This document shows, in pieces, positions 1-8,822 of a stretch of 64,000 bases of DNA. The stretch is from Planctomycetota bacterium. Its GTDB lineage: Bacteria > Planctomycetota > SZUA-567 > H5-PLA8. Under the pieces are notes generated by a model. It did no database searches, was not told the origin of the DNA, and saw only the letters and a program-made list of their open reading frames with translations. The stretch lies in assembly GCA_023150555.1 (NCBI GenBank), contig JAKLKQ010000011.1, positions 62,001 to 126,000 on the forward strand, written 5' to 3'. Both the position numbers and the translations under genes were made by a program. The stretch's first letter is position 1; each line of letters begins with the position of its first letter.

Positions 1-398
1 CCGGCCATGTAGCGCAGCAGGTCGACGGACAGCGGCACGTCGGCCACGCGCGCGACCGCGACGGGTTTGCCGTTGTCGAGGCTCTCGAGCTGCGCGAATT
101 CCTCGAGGTGCGCCTCGAGCAGGTCGGCGAGCTTCCAGACCAGCTTGCCGCGTTCGCTGACGGTCATCGCCGGCCACGGACCGGACTCAAAGGCCTTGCG
201 CGCGGCCGCGACGGCGGCGTCGACGTCCTCTTTCTGGCCGTCGGCGCAGCGCGCCAGGACGTCGCCGGTGGCGGGGTTGAAGACGTCGAAGGCCTTGCCC
301 GCCTTGGGCGCAACCCAGCGGCCTCCGATCAAAAGTTGGTGCGTTCTGGCGATGAACTTCGACACGGCCGGCGCGATATCAACGGTCTGGGTAGCCAT
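1..398 (-). CDS. Aldehyde dehydrogenase, N-terminal part (runs off the window)
   Basis: Translating the minus strand from the ATG at 398 gives an open frame to the window edge (about 132 residues) that reads like the NAD(P)-dependent aldehyde dehydrogenase superfamily. It begins with a short leader, then the typical LLIGGRWV strand, FNPATGDVLARC, an AAARKAFESGPW segment and a helix ending LESLDNGKPV. These are the conserved N-terminal part of the cofactor-binding domain. The catalytic Cys and Glu lie beyond the edge. A GGGAGG ribosome-binding site precedes the ATG by about 7 bases. Enzymes of this type oxidise aldehydes such as betaine aldehyde to acids; the substrate cannot be told from this fragment. 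The gene is divergent from the corrinoid cluster. Confidence 0.9.
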   Translation of the reverse strand, partial: MATQTVDIAPAVSKFIARTHQLLIGGRWVAPKAGKAFDVFNPATGDVLARCADGQKEDVDAAVAAARKAFESGPWPAMTVSERGKLVWKLADLLEAHLEEFAQLESLDNGKPVAVARVADVPLSVDLLRYMA

Positions 399-690
399 CT
401 CGATCCCTCCCACTAGGGTTGACGCGTGACGGCGGCAGGTGTTCAACGACACCCGTAGCCTAGTCTTACATCGATGCCGGTCAACCGCCTGCCCGGCGCC
501 ACCTCCTTTTATAAGTACGTCTCTGGCCCCACCCTTGGACCCGCCGGAAATCCTTTAGCCGGACCTATGAATTCGTTGGACAAGCGCCCCACTACGGTGT
601 ATCAATATAAGTGCATAAATTTATCCTGTTAACAGAGCCGCCTGGCAGACGGCTCCGCGCCCGGAGACCCAAATCGGAGGAGGCCCTACC
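399..690. promoter_or_regulatory. Divergent intergenic region between the aldehyde dehydrogenase and the corrinoid operon
   Basis: These 292 bases separate two divergent genes and should hold both promoters. On the minus strand at 497-514 there is a TATAAAAGGAGGTGGCG-like motif about 100 bases upstream of the dehydrogenase ATG, too far to be its ribosome-binding site; close relatives of this motif recur elsewhere in the window. A GGAGGAGG ribosome-binding site at about 675-683 precedes the GTG start at 691. I found no cobalamin-riboswitch B12 box by eye. Confidence 0.5.
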
Positions 691-1332
691 GTGAGCGCAG
701 AAGAGATCTTCGAAAAACTGAAGAAGAGCGTCATCGGCGGAAAGCGCAAGGACGTAGCTGCACTGTGCACGGAGGGCAAGGGCGCCGGAATCGCGGGCAA
801 AGATCTCCTCACCAAGGGCCTGCTGCCGGGCATGGAGGAAGTCGGCCGGCGCTTCCGCTGCGAAGAATTCTACATTCCCGAAGTGCTGGTCGCGGCGCGC
901 GCGATGCACGCCGGCCTGGAAATCCTGCGCGACGAACTGGAAAAGCAGCCCGCGGCGCAGGTCGGCAAGGTGGTCATCGGCACCGTCGAAGGCGACCTGC
1001 ACGACATCGGCAAGAACCTGGTCGCGATGATGTTCACCGGCGCGGGCTTCGAGGTCGTCGACCTGGGCATCGACGTTCCGGCCAACCGCTTCGTCGAGGC
1101 GGCGAAGGAACGCGGCGCGCAGGCCGTCGCCATGTCGGCCCTGCTTACGACCACGATGGTCAACATGGAGAAGGTGGTGGCCGAGCTGCGCAAGGCCCAG
1201 TTCAAGGGCAAGATCATCATCGGCGGCGCGCCGGTAACCAAGGAGTTCGCCGACAAGATCGGCGCCGACCTGTACGCGGCGGACGCGTCCGAGGGCGCGG
1301 AATCGCTGCGCGCAGCGATGGCGGCCGCCTGA
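691..1332 (+). CDS. Corrinoid (B12-binding) protein of a methyltransferase system
   Basis: This 213-residue protein has the two-part layout of MtbC/MttC/MtaC-type corrinoid proteins: an N-terminal helical cap (residues 1-88) and a Rossmann-like B12-binding domain (91-213). The diagnostic D-x-H-x-x-G motif is DLHDIG at 102-107, where His104 would be the lower axial cobalt ligand, followed by the SALLTTTM (about 139-146) and IIGGAPVT (about 166-172) segments. The protein would shuttle a methyl group between a substrate methyltransferase and an acceptor enzyme in the cytoplasm. It starts with GTG behind a strong GGAGGAGG site and is the first gene of a run that continues with DUF1638 and MttB-like genes. 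Confidence 0.93.
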   Translation: MSAEEIFEKLKKSVIGGKRKDVAALCTEGKGAGIAGKDLLTKGLLPGMEEVGRRFRCEEFYIPEVLVAARAMHAGLEILRDELEKQPAAQVGKVVIGTVEGDLHDIGKNLVAMMFTGAGFEVVDLGIDVPANRFVEAAKERGAQAVAMSALLTTTMVNMEKVVAELRKAQFKGKIIIGGAPVTKEFADKIGADLYAADASEGAESLRAAMAAA

Positions 1333-1343
1333 GAGAACGACGT

Positions 1344-2105
1344 ATGGGCCGATTGCGGCTGCTCGCCTGCGAGGTCTTCAAGCGCGAGTTCGACGCGGTG
1401 TTGGCGGGGAGCGACCGCGACATCGAGGTCACCTACGTCGCGCAGGGGCTGCATGACGAGCGCGCCGGAACCATGGCCCAGCACCTGCAGGGCCACATCG
1501 ACGCGTGCAAGCCCGGCGAATACTGCGCCATCCTGCTGGGCTACGGTCTGTGCAACAACGGCATCGCGGGCCTGCGCGCGCGCCACACGCCCCTGGTGGT
1601 CGCGCGCGCCCACGACTGCATCACCTGGTTCCTGGGCAGCCGCGAACGCTACGACAAAATCTTCAAGGAAGCGCCCGGTTCGTACTACCTCACCAGCGGC
1701 TGGATCGAGACCGCGCGCCGCAGCCTGGAAAGCCTCCCCACCCGCCTCAGCGGCGCCGACACGAAGTCCGACACCTATTTGGATTTCGTGAAACGTTTCG
1801 GCGAAGACAACGCACAGTTCCTGATGGAAACCATGGGCGCCTGGAAGAAGAAGTACGGCCGCATGGTCTTCATCAACCTGAAGGTTGGCGACACCGAACG
1901 CTACCGCGATTACGCGAAGGAACAGGCCTCCGAGCGCGAGATGGAGTACCAGGAACTCGCCGGCAGCCTGCGCCTGTTCGGCGGGCTCGTCGACGGGCCG
2001 CCTTGGAACGAGGAAGAGTACCTCGTCGTCCCCGCCGGCCACGAGATTCACCCAAGCTACGACGAGCAGGTGGTTGTCGCGCGGAGGCCCACGAGCGCGG
2101 CCTGA
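1344..2105 (+). CDS. DUF1638 family protein
   Basis: The 253-residue protein matches the DUF1638 pattern as I recall it: an LLACEVFKREF start, an LLGYGLCNNGIAGL segment near residues 65-80, a TPLVVARAHDCITWFLGS segment, and a C-terminal region with repeated aromatic and acidic residues. DUF1638 genes are commonly found beside corrinoid and methyltransferase genes, but no reaction is established to my knowledge. The ATG at 1344 is chosen because it follows the upstream stop by 11 bases, has a GAGAG site and begins the conserved region. It probably lies in one operon with the corrinoid protein and the MttB-like gene downstream. Confidence 0.8.
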   Translation: MGRLRLLACEVFKREFDAVLAGSDRDIEVTYVAQGLHDERAGTMAQHLQGHIDACKPGEYCAILLGYGLCNNGIAGLRARHTPLVVARAHDCITWFLGSRERYDKIFKEAPGSYYLTSGWIETARRSLESLPTRLSGADTKSDTYLDFVKRFGEDNAQFLMETMGAWKKKYGRMVFINLKVGDTERYRDYAKEQASEREMEYQELAGSLRLFGGLVDGPPWNEEEYLVVPAGHEIHPSYDEQVVVARRPTSAA

Positions 2106-2127
2106 ACTACCGCAGAGAGGCGGCGCC

Positions 2128-3579
2128 ATGCCAGACCACGCAGGCGGCATCGCGAGTTCGGTGTTCCCGGCCGAACAGCGGGAGCGCATCCACCAGATGG
2201 CGCTGCGCATCCTCCGCGACGTCGGCATCCAGGTCGACGACGAGGACGTGCAGCAGCGCCTGCGCAAGGCTGGCGCGCCCGCCGGCGACAAACCCAACCG
2301 CTTCCGCATTCCCGCGCCCATGGTCGCCGACGCGCTCTTCAGCGCCCCGTCGACGGCGACCATCGCCAACCGGGTTGGCGAGCCCGTCGCCATCGGGCCG
2401 GAGGTGCCACACGCGCCCTCCACCTTCTGGACCGGCGCGGCGCTGCGCCAGGTGACGGGCCGCGAAGGGAAAACCGAACGCATCGACAGCGCCTGGTTCT
2501 CGCGCTTCACGCGCCTGGTCGACCGGCTGCCGAACACGACGGCCATCGTCGGCACGGCGCTCTCCGACGTGCCTCCGAAAGTCAGCGACTTCGTCGGCTT
2601 CCGATTGATGGCGAAGAACACCGCAAAGCACCTGCGCCCGCTGATGTTCTCGAAGGACGGCAGCCGGGCGATCCTCGAGATGGGCCGCGTGCTGGCCGGC
2701 GGCACCTCTTTAAAGGAGCGCCCCATCCTCAGCGTGGGCTACTCGATCCTCACCCCGCTGCGCTGGGAAGGCATCGCGCTGGGGCTCTTCCGGCAGACGG
2801 CGGGCCACGGCATTCCCGTGATGATCAACAGCGAACCGATGGCGGGCGCGTCGGCGCCGGTCACGCTCGCCGGCACCGTCGCGCTGGGACACGCCGAGGT
2901 CCTGTCGGGTGTGGTGATCAACCAGCTGCTCGAACCCGGCCGGCCCTGCATCTACAACCTCGGCTTCGCGCACGTCATGGAGATGCATTCGTCGATGGCG
3001 CTCACCGGCGCGCCCGAGAACGGGCTGCTCGGCGCCGCCAGCGGCGAGATGGCCGCGCACGTCAAGCTGCCGTCGGCGTCGTGGATGTGCACCGAAGCGA
3101 TGCTCGCCGATCCGCAGGCCGCCTACGAGAAGACCATCACCGCGCTCGCGCACGCGCAGGCCGGCGTGGGCATCATCTGGGGCGTGGGGCAGCTGGAATC
3201 CGAGGTCTCGGTGAGCCTGCCGCAGGCGGTGATCGACGACGAGATCGCCGGCACGGTGTTGCGCTTCAAGCGCGGCATCCCCGTCGACGAGGAGCGCCTG
3301 GCGGAGAAGCTGATCGTCGCGAAGGGCCACGACGGGTTCTATCTGGAAGAGGATCACACGGTCGAGCACTTCCGCGCCGAGATCCGCCGCGCGTCGCTGT
3401 CGTTCCGCAACCGCCGCGAGACCTGGGAAAGGGAAGGCCGCGCCGACACCGTCGCGCGGGCCGAGGCGCGCGCGCAGAAGCTGATCGGCGAGGCCGAAGC
3501 GGCCGGGCCGCGCGTAAGCGCCGAAGACGACCGCGAACTGGAGCGCATCGAGCGCCACTACCGCGAACGGCTGGGATAG
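2128..3579 (+). CDS. MttB-family (trimethylamine/glycine betaine type) corrinoid methyltransferase without pyrrolysine
   Basis: The 483-residue protein looks like the MttB superfamily: an N-terminal helix with ALRILRDVGIQVDD, a TIM-barrel body, and the late motif GAPENGLLGAASGEMAAHVKL (about 294-314) followed by DPQAAYEKT. True MttB enzymes read an in-frame UAG as pyrrolysine. Here the frame is uninterrupted to its normal length, which fits the non-Pyl branch (for example the glycine betaine methyltransferase MtgB). It should transfer a methyl group from a quaternary or tertiary amine, or another methylated substrate, to the neighbouring corrinoid protein. The ATG at 2128 lies 20 bases after the DUF1638 stop. 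The C-terminus is an unusually long charged helical tail (about residues 400-483). Confidence 0.88.
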   Translation: MPDHAGGIASSVFPAEQRERIHQMALRILRDVGIQVDDEDVQQRLRKAGAPAGDKPNRFRIPAPMVADALFSAPSTATIANRVGEPVAIGPEVPHAPSTFWTGAALRQVTGREGKTERIDSAWFSRFTRLVDRLPNTTAIVGTALSDVPPKVSDFVGFRLMAKNTAKHLRPLMFSKDGSRAILEMGRVLAGGTSLKERPILSVGYSILTPLRWEGIALGLFRQTAGHGIPVMINSEPMAGASAPVTLAGTVALGHAEVLSGVVINQLLEPGRPCIYNLGFAHVMEMHSSMALTGAPENGLLGAASGEMAAHVKLPSASWMCTEAMLADPQAAYEKTITALAHAQAGVGIIWGVGQLESEVSVSLPQAVIDDEIAGTVLRFKRGIPVDEERLAEKLIVAKGHDGFYLEEDHTVEHFRAEIRRASLSFRNRRETWEREGRADTVARAEARAQKLIGEAEAAGPRVSAEDDRELERIERHYRERLG

Positions 3580-3607
3580 GGCTTTCGCGCGGGCGAGGGA
3601 GGAAGCC

Positions 3608-4672
3608 GTGGATTCCAGGGAACGCGTGCGGCGCGCCATTCGCCGGCAGGAAACCGACCGCATTCCGTGCTTCGACCACTTCTGGCGCGAGGCGCGCGAA
3701 GGCCTGGTGCTGGAGGCCGGCGCGCATCCCGACGCCGACATCAACGACCTCTTCGACCTCGACTGCCGTTGCCTTGGCTTCGACCAGTCGCCGCGCCTCG
3801 ACGTCAAGACGCTCCGTGAGGACGACCGCGAGATCGTCATGCAGGACTCGTGGGGCATCACGATCCGCCATTTCCGGCACAAGCAGACCACCGGTGAGCA
3901 CATCGACTTCCTGGCCAAGACGCCGGAGATCTGGCGTACCTCCTACCGACCGCGCTTCGCCTTCAAGCCCGAACGCATCAACCTGGACCGCGCTCGCGCG
4001 CTTTACGACTACTGGCGGCGGCAGGGGCGCTACGTCTTCTTCCAGGGACTGGAGCCCTTCGAGGCCGCGTGGCACTGCTGCGGCCCGGAGGAACATCTCG
4101 CCGCGTACGCCGAGGACCCCGAATGGATCGCGGACATCTACCGCGTGCACACCGACCTGTGGCTTCAGGCCTTCGCGTATTTCCGCGAGAAAGGCTTCCG
4201 GTTCGACGGCGTGTGGTGCTGGGGCGACATCGCCTACAAGAACGCGACGATGGTTTCGCCGAAGGCCTACCGCGAACTGCTGCTGCCGTGCCACAAGCAG
4301 ATCTGCGATGCCGCCCACGCGGCCGATTGCGACACCCTCTTCCACAGCGACGGCCATCTGCAAGCCCTGCTGCCGCACCTGATCGAGGCCGGCTGGGATT
4401 GCCTGCAGCCCATCGAGGTCAAGGCCGGCATGGACGTGCGGGAACTCAAGGCACAGATCGGCGGCCGCATGAGCTTCATGGGCAACATCGACGCGCGGCT
4501 GTATGCCGCCAACGACCTCGAAGGCCTGGAGCGCGAACTCCGGGCGAAGATGAGTGTTGCCGCAAAGGGCAGCGGGTACATCTACCACAGCGACCACTCC
4601 GTCCCGCCTGGCGTCAAGCTGGCTACCTACCGCCGGGTCCTCGAGATCGTGCGCAACTTCAAGGTCTCCTAA
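3608..4672 (+). CDS. Uroporphyrinogen decarboxylase family protein (MtaA/CmuA-like), paralogue 1
   Basis: The 354-residue protein begins RERVRRAIRRQETDRIPCFDHFW, the characteristic N-terminus of URO-D-fold corrinoid methyltransferase relatives, and ends with the conserved barrel strands CLQPIEVKAGMD, SFMGNID and the HSDHSVPPGV loop. The zinc-binding H-x-C seen in MtaA is absent: the equivalent strand reads LFHSDGHL. It may therefore not act as a zinc thiol-methyltransferase, or may use other ligands. It starts with GTG behind a GAGGGAGG site and lies 28 bases after the MttB-like gene, so it is probably cotranscribed. A role in handling the methyl-corrinoid is inference from family and context. 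Confidence 0.85.
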   Translation: MDSRERVRRAIRRQETDRIPCFDHFWREAREGLVLEAGAHPDADINDLFDLDCRCLGFDQSPRLDVKTLREDDREIVMQDSWGITIRHFRHKQTTGEHIDFLAKTPEIWRTSYRPRFAFKPERINLDRARALYDYWRRQGRYVFFQGLEPFEAAWHCCGPEEHLAAYAEDPEWIADIYRVHTDLWLQAFAYFREKGFRFDGVWCWGDIAYKNATMVSPKAYRELLLPCHKQICDAAHAADCDTLFHSDGHLQALLPHLIEAGWDCLQPIEVKAGMDVRELKAQIGGRMSFMGNIDARLYAANDLEGLERELRAKMSVAAKGSGYIYHSDHSVPPGVKLATYRRVLEIVRNFKVS

Positions 4673-4683
4673 AGGAAAGAGAG

Positions 4684-5655
4684 ATGACGCCCCGCGAACG
4701 CTTCCTCGCCGCATTGGAACGCCGCCCCCTTCCGGGCCGCGTGCCGCACTTCGAGCTCGTCTTCTACCTGACCATGGAAGCCTTCGGCAAAGTGCATCCC
4801 AGCCAGCGCACCTACAAGCAGTGGAAGCAGATGAGCGAGACCGAACGGCAGCTGCACCGCGACGAGATGGCGCAGCTGTACGCGCAGACGGCCGAACGCT
4901 TCGGGCAGGACGCGGTGATGCTGCATCCCAACCCGTCCGACGACGACGAACTCTTCCGCCTCATCGACAACGTCAACGAACGCACGGGCCGCAGCGTGGC
5001 GTTGGTGATGCACGGCGACGCGACGTACGGCATCCCCGACGGCGAGCGCATGACCGAGTTCAGCATGCGGCTGTACGAGGAACCCGATGCCATGAAGGCC
5101 GAGGCTGCGGCGCGGGTCGAGCGCGCGCTCAAGAAGGGCGAGCGCATCAAGGCGCACGGCGGCCTCGACGGCTTCGCGCTCTGCAGCGACTACTGCCTGA
5201 ACACCGGGCCGTTCCTGCGTCCGGCGATGTTCGCCGAATTCGTCGCGCCGTACCTGAAGCAGCTGGTGGCCGGCTATCGAGAGCAGGGCTTCTACGTGAT
5301 CAAGCACACCGACGGCAACATCATGCCCATCCTCGACCAGCTGCTCGACGCGAATCCGCACGCGCTGCACAGCCTGGACCCGCAGGCCGGCGTGGACATG
5401 GCCGAGATGGTGAGGCTCGCCGCCGGCAAGGTCTGCCTGATCGGCAACGTCAACTGCGGGCTCCTGGATACGGGCACGGAAGAGGAGTGTGTCGAGAGCG
5501 CCCGCTACGCGCTCAAGCACGGCATGAAGGCGCCCGGGTACGTCTTCTCCACCAGCAACTGCATCTACACCGGCATGCGCCTGAGCCGCTACGAGCTGAT
5601 CCTGGACGTCCTGCGCAAGGAAGGCGTCCGCCCCGACCCCGCCACCGTCCGATAA
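4684..5655 (+). CDS. Uroporphyrinogen decarboxylase family protein, paralogue 2
   Basis: The 323-residue protein starts MTPRERFLAALERRPLPGRVPHFELVF, typical of URO-D-fold methyltransferase relatives, and has barrel strands HGGLDGFALCSDYCLN, FYVIKHTDGNI, LHSLDPQAGVDM and LIGNVNC. The MtaA-type H-x-C is replaced by HTDG, but two cysteines occur in later barrel-end positions (NVNC and SNCIYTGM). The ATG at 4684 follows the previous stop by 11 bases and has an AAAGGAAAGAGAG site, suggesting one transcript with paralogue 1. The substrate is unknown. Confidence 0.84.
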   Translation: MTPRERFLAALERRPLPGRVPHFELVFYLTMEAFGKVHPSQRTYKQWKQMSETERQLHRDEMAQLYAQTAERFGQDAVMLHPNPSDDDELFRLIDNVNERTGRSVALVMHGDATYGIPDGERMTEFSMRLYEEPDAMKAEAAARVERALKKGERIKAHGGLDGFALCSDYCLNTGPFLRPAMFAEFVAPYLKQLVAGYREQGFYVIKHTDGNIMPILDQLLDANPHALHSLDPQAGVDMAEMVRLAAGKVCLIGNVNCGLLDTGTEEECVESARYALKHGMKAPGYVFSTSNCIYTGMRLSRYELILDVLRKEGVRPDPATVR

Positions 5656-5752
5656 ACGGATGTGTATATGGGAAAATGATGGAGGCCCGTGACCGCGCCC
5701 GCGCGCCGGAAGGGTATGTTCTGCATGTAGCAATATTATAAGGAGGCGCGCC

Positions 5753-6928
5753 ATGCACGACACCGACTTCGACCGCCACAACGCCGAGGTGAAGGAACTG
5801 TGGGCCGCCTACCGCGCGCGCGCGCCGTACCGCGTGCCCTGCATCTGGGGCACCAACACGCGCTACTTTTTGCTCGGCGAGAACGCGCCTTTCGGCAATG
5901 TCTCCTTCGAGGAATACACCAAGAACCCGGACGTGATGTTCGAGGTCCAGGTGCGGTTCCAGGACTGGCTGCGCCACCACGTCCCGCAGGACGCGCCGAT
6001 GGGCCTGCCCCGCGAGGACGAAGGCTGGTCGGTCCACGTCGATTTCCAGAACTACACCGAGGCCGCGTGGTTCGGCTGCGAGATCGAGTTCCGCGACGGG
6101 CAGGTGCCCGACACGCGCCCGCGCTGGCAGAACGACGATCGCAAGCGCGAGATCCTGGACCGCGGCATCCCCGACGTCCACGGCGGGCAGATGGCCGTGA
6201 ACGAGCGCTTCTATACGCACTTCCTCGAGAAGGCCAAGACGTTCCGCTACAAAGGCCTGCCCGTGCGGTCGGTTTCGCCGCGCGGCCTGGGCACCGACGG
6301 CCCGCTGACCGTCGCCGCCAACATTCGCGGCGCCAGCGAACTGTTCCTCGATTTCATCGAGGACCCCGACTACGTCCGCGAACTGCTGGCTCTGATCACC
6401 GATGCGACCATCGCGCGCATCAAGGCGTGGCGCAAGCGCGCCGGCCAGCCCGAGCTGTGCTCCAGCTTCTCGCTCGCGGACGACTCGGTGCAGCTGCTTT
6501 CGACGGAGATGTACCGCGAGTTCGTGCTGCCCTGCCACAAGCGCCTGCGTGCTGCGCTTACCACGGCCGAGACCGGCGGCGGCATCCACCTCTGCGGCGA
6601 CAGCACGCGGCACTTCGTGACCATCCGCGACGAGTTGGGCATCGACAGCTTCGACACCGGCTTCCCCGTGGACTTTGCGAAGCTTCGGCGCGATCTGGGG
6701 CCGGACGTCGAGATCAAGGGCGGCCCGCACATCGAACTGCTGCGCAGCGGCACGCCCGAACGCGTCACGGCGCGCGCGAAGGACGTTCTGGAATCGGGCG
6801 TGACGGAAGGCGGGCGCTTTCTCCTGCGCGAAGGCAACAACCTCGCCCCCGGCACGCCGCTGGCCAACCTGGAGGCGATGTACAACGCCGCGCGAACCTA
6901 TGGCCGGTACGCCTGCGCCAAGGTTTGA
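5753..6928 (+). CDS. Uroporphyrinogen decarboxylase family protein, paralogue 3
   Basis: The 391-residue protein is more divergent and longer at the N-terminus than its neighbours, but its C-terminal half follows the URO-D-like plan: MYREFVLPCHKRL, a GIHLCGDS strand, an IDSFDTGFPVDFAKLR strand and an IKGGPHIE strand. Here the MtaA-like H-x-C pair is kept (IHLCG), unlike paralogues 1 and 2, while a third cysteine at the usual C-terminal position is not evident (REGNNLAPGTP instead). The start is the ATG at 5753 behind a TATAAGGAGGCGCGCC motif with ideal spacing. The 97-base gap to the previous gene leaves room for a separate promoter. Confidence 0.78.
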   Translation: MHDTDFDRHNAEVKELWAAYRARAPYRVPCIWGTNTRYFLLGENAPFGNVSFEEYTKNPDVMFEVQVRFQDWLRHHVPQDAPMGLPREDEGWSVHVDFQNYTEAAWFGCEIEFRDGQVPDTRPRWQNDDRKREILDRGIPDVHGGQMAVNERFYTHFLEKAKTFRYKGLPVRSVSPRGLGTDGPLTVAANIRGASELFLDFIEDPDYVRELLALITDATIARIKAWRKRAGQPELCSSFSLADDSVQLLSTEMYREFVLPCHKRLRAALTTAETGGGIHLCGDSTRHFVTIRDELGIDSFDTGFPVDFAKLRRDLGPDVEIKGGPHIELLRSGTPERVTARAKDVLESGVTEGGRFLLREGNNLAPGTPLANLEAMYNAARTYGRYACAKV

Positions 6929-7653
6929 ATTCGCGCTTTCACTTATTCTTGCTTTGGTGATATTGAGAATTTGAAACGACAGATGGAGAAATGACAAAAT
7001 CGCGCATCATTACGCAAAGCGTAAGAACGGAATCCTGCGCGGGGCGGGAGACTTCAATCTTTTATCTTTGATCTCTCAACTTTTAACTGTCTTTTTCGCT
7101 TTCCTTTCTTTTCCTTCTTTCCTGATTCCTTTTTCTTCATCCTGCGTGCGATTCTTTTTTTAGTGTATGGCGATACCCGGTATCACCTCGTACGCCCATG
7201 CGGCCAGCTTTCAGCGAGCGCGCATGGAAAGTACGACCCATTACGGACTGGTCGCTTCCATCATCTGGGCTTTTCCCCGCCAACTGCCACGGGGCACTCC
7301 TCTTCAGCGCTGGAGGCTGCAGGAATACGCATGCTTATCGGGGAGGGGAGAACTCCGCCCGCTTCCACCCCCGTCCTGCAGTGAAGGCATTGAACCACAT
7401 GCTAGGATTATGTCAACACATATTTTATAGTTTTGTGGATAATATAAGGTAATACGATCCAGTTATTTATACTTTTTATGACAGTTTAGTGGTAGGCGGT
7501 ACTTCTGTTTCTTACTTTGGCCCACGCTGTTCTCCCCTGCCAGAGCTCACACCCGAGCCAAGATCAGCCATTCCTTGATGGAGACTTGCAATATATATAT
7601 TTAACGATACGCTTATCCTTTATTGGAAAGGCCCGCCTACCAAGGAGCATGTC
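6929..7653. other. 725-base non-coding stretch with a pyrimidine-rich tract
   Basis: I find no convincing gene here; the short open frames lack family resemblance and good ribosome-binding sites. Visible features are the inverted repeat TTACGC-AAA-GCGTAA at 7010-7024, a T/C-rich run at about 7055-7160, and an AT-rich leader from about 7405 to 7625, which contrasts with the GC-rich flanks and probably holds the promoter of the next gene. An AAGGAG site sits just before the ATG at 7654. Confidence 0.5.
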
Positions 7654-8817
7654 ATGCCCGCGCCCGCCGTCCATCCCGCCGCCACTTACCAGATCCTGCA
7701 GGGGCCTCACGGCATCCCGCGCACCGGCACGATGAACAGCCGCGAACGCTGGCGCCGCTTCTGGGCCGGCCAGTCCGTCGATCACCTGCCCGACTACGAG
7801 TTTGGCTGGTGGCGCGAATGCTACGACGTGTGGCTCGATCAGGGCCTGCCGTCCTGGGTGGACAACGAGGAGAAGGGCGAACGCTTCTTCCGGCTCGAGC
7901 GGCGGATCTGCTTCCCCGCCAACGTCGGCATGCGCCCGGGCTTCCAGGCCGAGGTCATCGAGGACAAGGGCGACAAGCGCATCATCCGCGACAGCGGCGG
8001 CGTGCTGTGCGAGATCCCCAAGGACGGCCACTCGACCATCCCCCACTACCTGAAGTTCCCGATCGAGAACGAGGCCGACTGGAAGGAGTTCAAGAAGCGC
8101 CTGGACCCGGACGACCCCTTCCGCTTTCCCGAAGACATGGCCGAGAAGATCCGCCGCTACAAGGCCCGCGACTACCCGCTGGGCGTCAGCGTCGGCAGCC
8201 TCTTCGGCTGGATCCGCAACTGGATGGGCTTCGAGAACGCCTGCATGGCCGTGCGCGAAGACCACGCGCTGGTCGAGGCGATGATGGAACAGATCACCGT
8301 GCTGGTCTGCTCGGTGCTCGAGAAGCTGCTGCCGCAGCTCGAGTTCGACTACGCGCACTTCTGGGAGGACATGGCCTTCAAGGGCGGGCCGATGATCTCG
8401 CCGCGCGACTTCAAGGAACTGATGGTCCCGCGCTACAAGCGCATCACCGCGCTGCTGCACAAGCACAACATCAAGACGATCTACGTCGACTGCGACGGCG
8501 GCATCCGGCAGCTGGTCCCGCACTGGCTCGACGCCGGCGTGAACGTGATGTTCCCGCTGGAAGTCCAGGGCGGCAGCGATCCCGTAGCCCTGCGCAGGGA
8601 GTTCGGCAAGAACTGCCTGCTCAGCGGCGGCGTCAACAAGATCAAGCTGATCGAAGGGCGCGCCGCGATCGACGCGGAAGTCGACCGCCTGGCGCCGCTG
8701 GTCGAGGAAGGCGGCTTCATCCCGCACGTCGACCACCGCTGCCCGCCCGACGTCACCTACGCCAACTACCTTTACTATCTGGAGCGGAAACGGAAGCGCT
8801 TCGGCATCCCGGTCTGA
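7654..8817 (+). CDS. Uroporphyrinogen decarboxylase family protein, paralogue 4
   Basis: The 387-residue protein has the URO-D-like start MNSRERWRRFWAGQSVDHLPDYEFG at residue 27, preceded by a 26-residue extension. The ATG at 7654 is preferred because AAGGAG lies 6 bases upstream; the internal ATG at 7732 is an alternative. Later strands read YAHFWEDMAFKGGPMISP, TIYVDCDGGIRQL, VMFPLEVQGG, LLSGGVNK and PHVDHRCPPDV. The zinc-type H-x-C is changed to V-D-C-D-G, with another Cys near the C-terminal barrel end (HRCPPD). It has its own AT-rich upstream region and ends next to a REP-like inverted repeat. Confidence 0.85.
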   Translation: MPAPAVHPAATYQILQGPHGIPRTGTMNSRERWRRFWAGQSVDHLPDYEFGWWRECYDVWLDQGLPSWVDNEEKGERFFRLERRICFPANVGMRPGFQAEVIEDKGDKRIIRDSGGVLCEIPKDGHSTIPHYLKFPIENEADWKEFKKRLDPDDPFRFPEDMAEKIRRYKARDYPLGVSVGSLFGWIRNWMGFENACMAVREDHALVEAMMEQITVLVCSVLEKLLPQLEFDYAHFWEDMAFKGGPMISPRDFKELMVPRYKRITALLHKHNIKTIYVDCDGGIRQLVPHWLDAGVNVMFPLEVQGGSDPVALRREFGKNCLLSGGVNKIKLIEGRAAIDAEVDRLAPLVEEGGFIPHVDHRCPPDVTYANYLYYLERKRKRFGIPV

Positions 8818-8822
8818 AAAAA

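Noticed and set aside
399-690. Cobalamin riboswitch upstream of the corrinoid operon
   Set aside because: I looked for the conserved B12 box and found none by eye; a covariance-model scan would be needed to settle it.
870-2726. Long minus-strand open frame over the corrinoid/DUF1638/MttB genes
   Set aside because: It is a GC-rich shadow frame opposite three well supported plus-strand genes and has no family resemblance.
2128-3579. Pyrrolysine-containing trimethylamine methyltransferase
   Set aside because: The frame has no internal UAG and reaches full length, so it belongs to the non-Pyl branch.
7163-7452. Three short overlapping plus-strand frames
   Set aside because: No ribosome-binding sites, mutually exclusive frames and no recognisable protein pattern.
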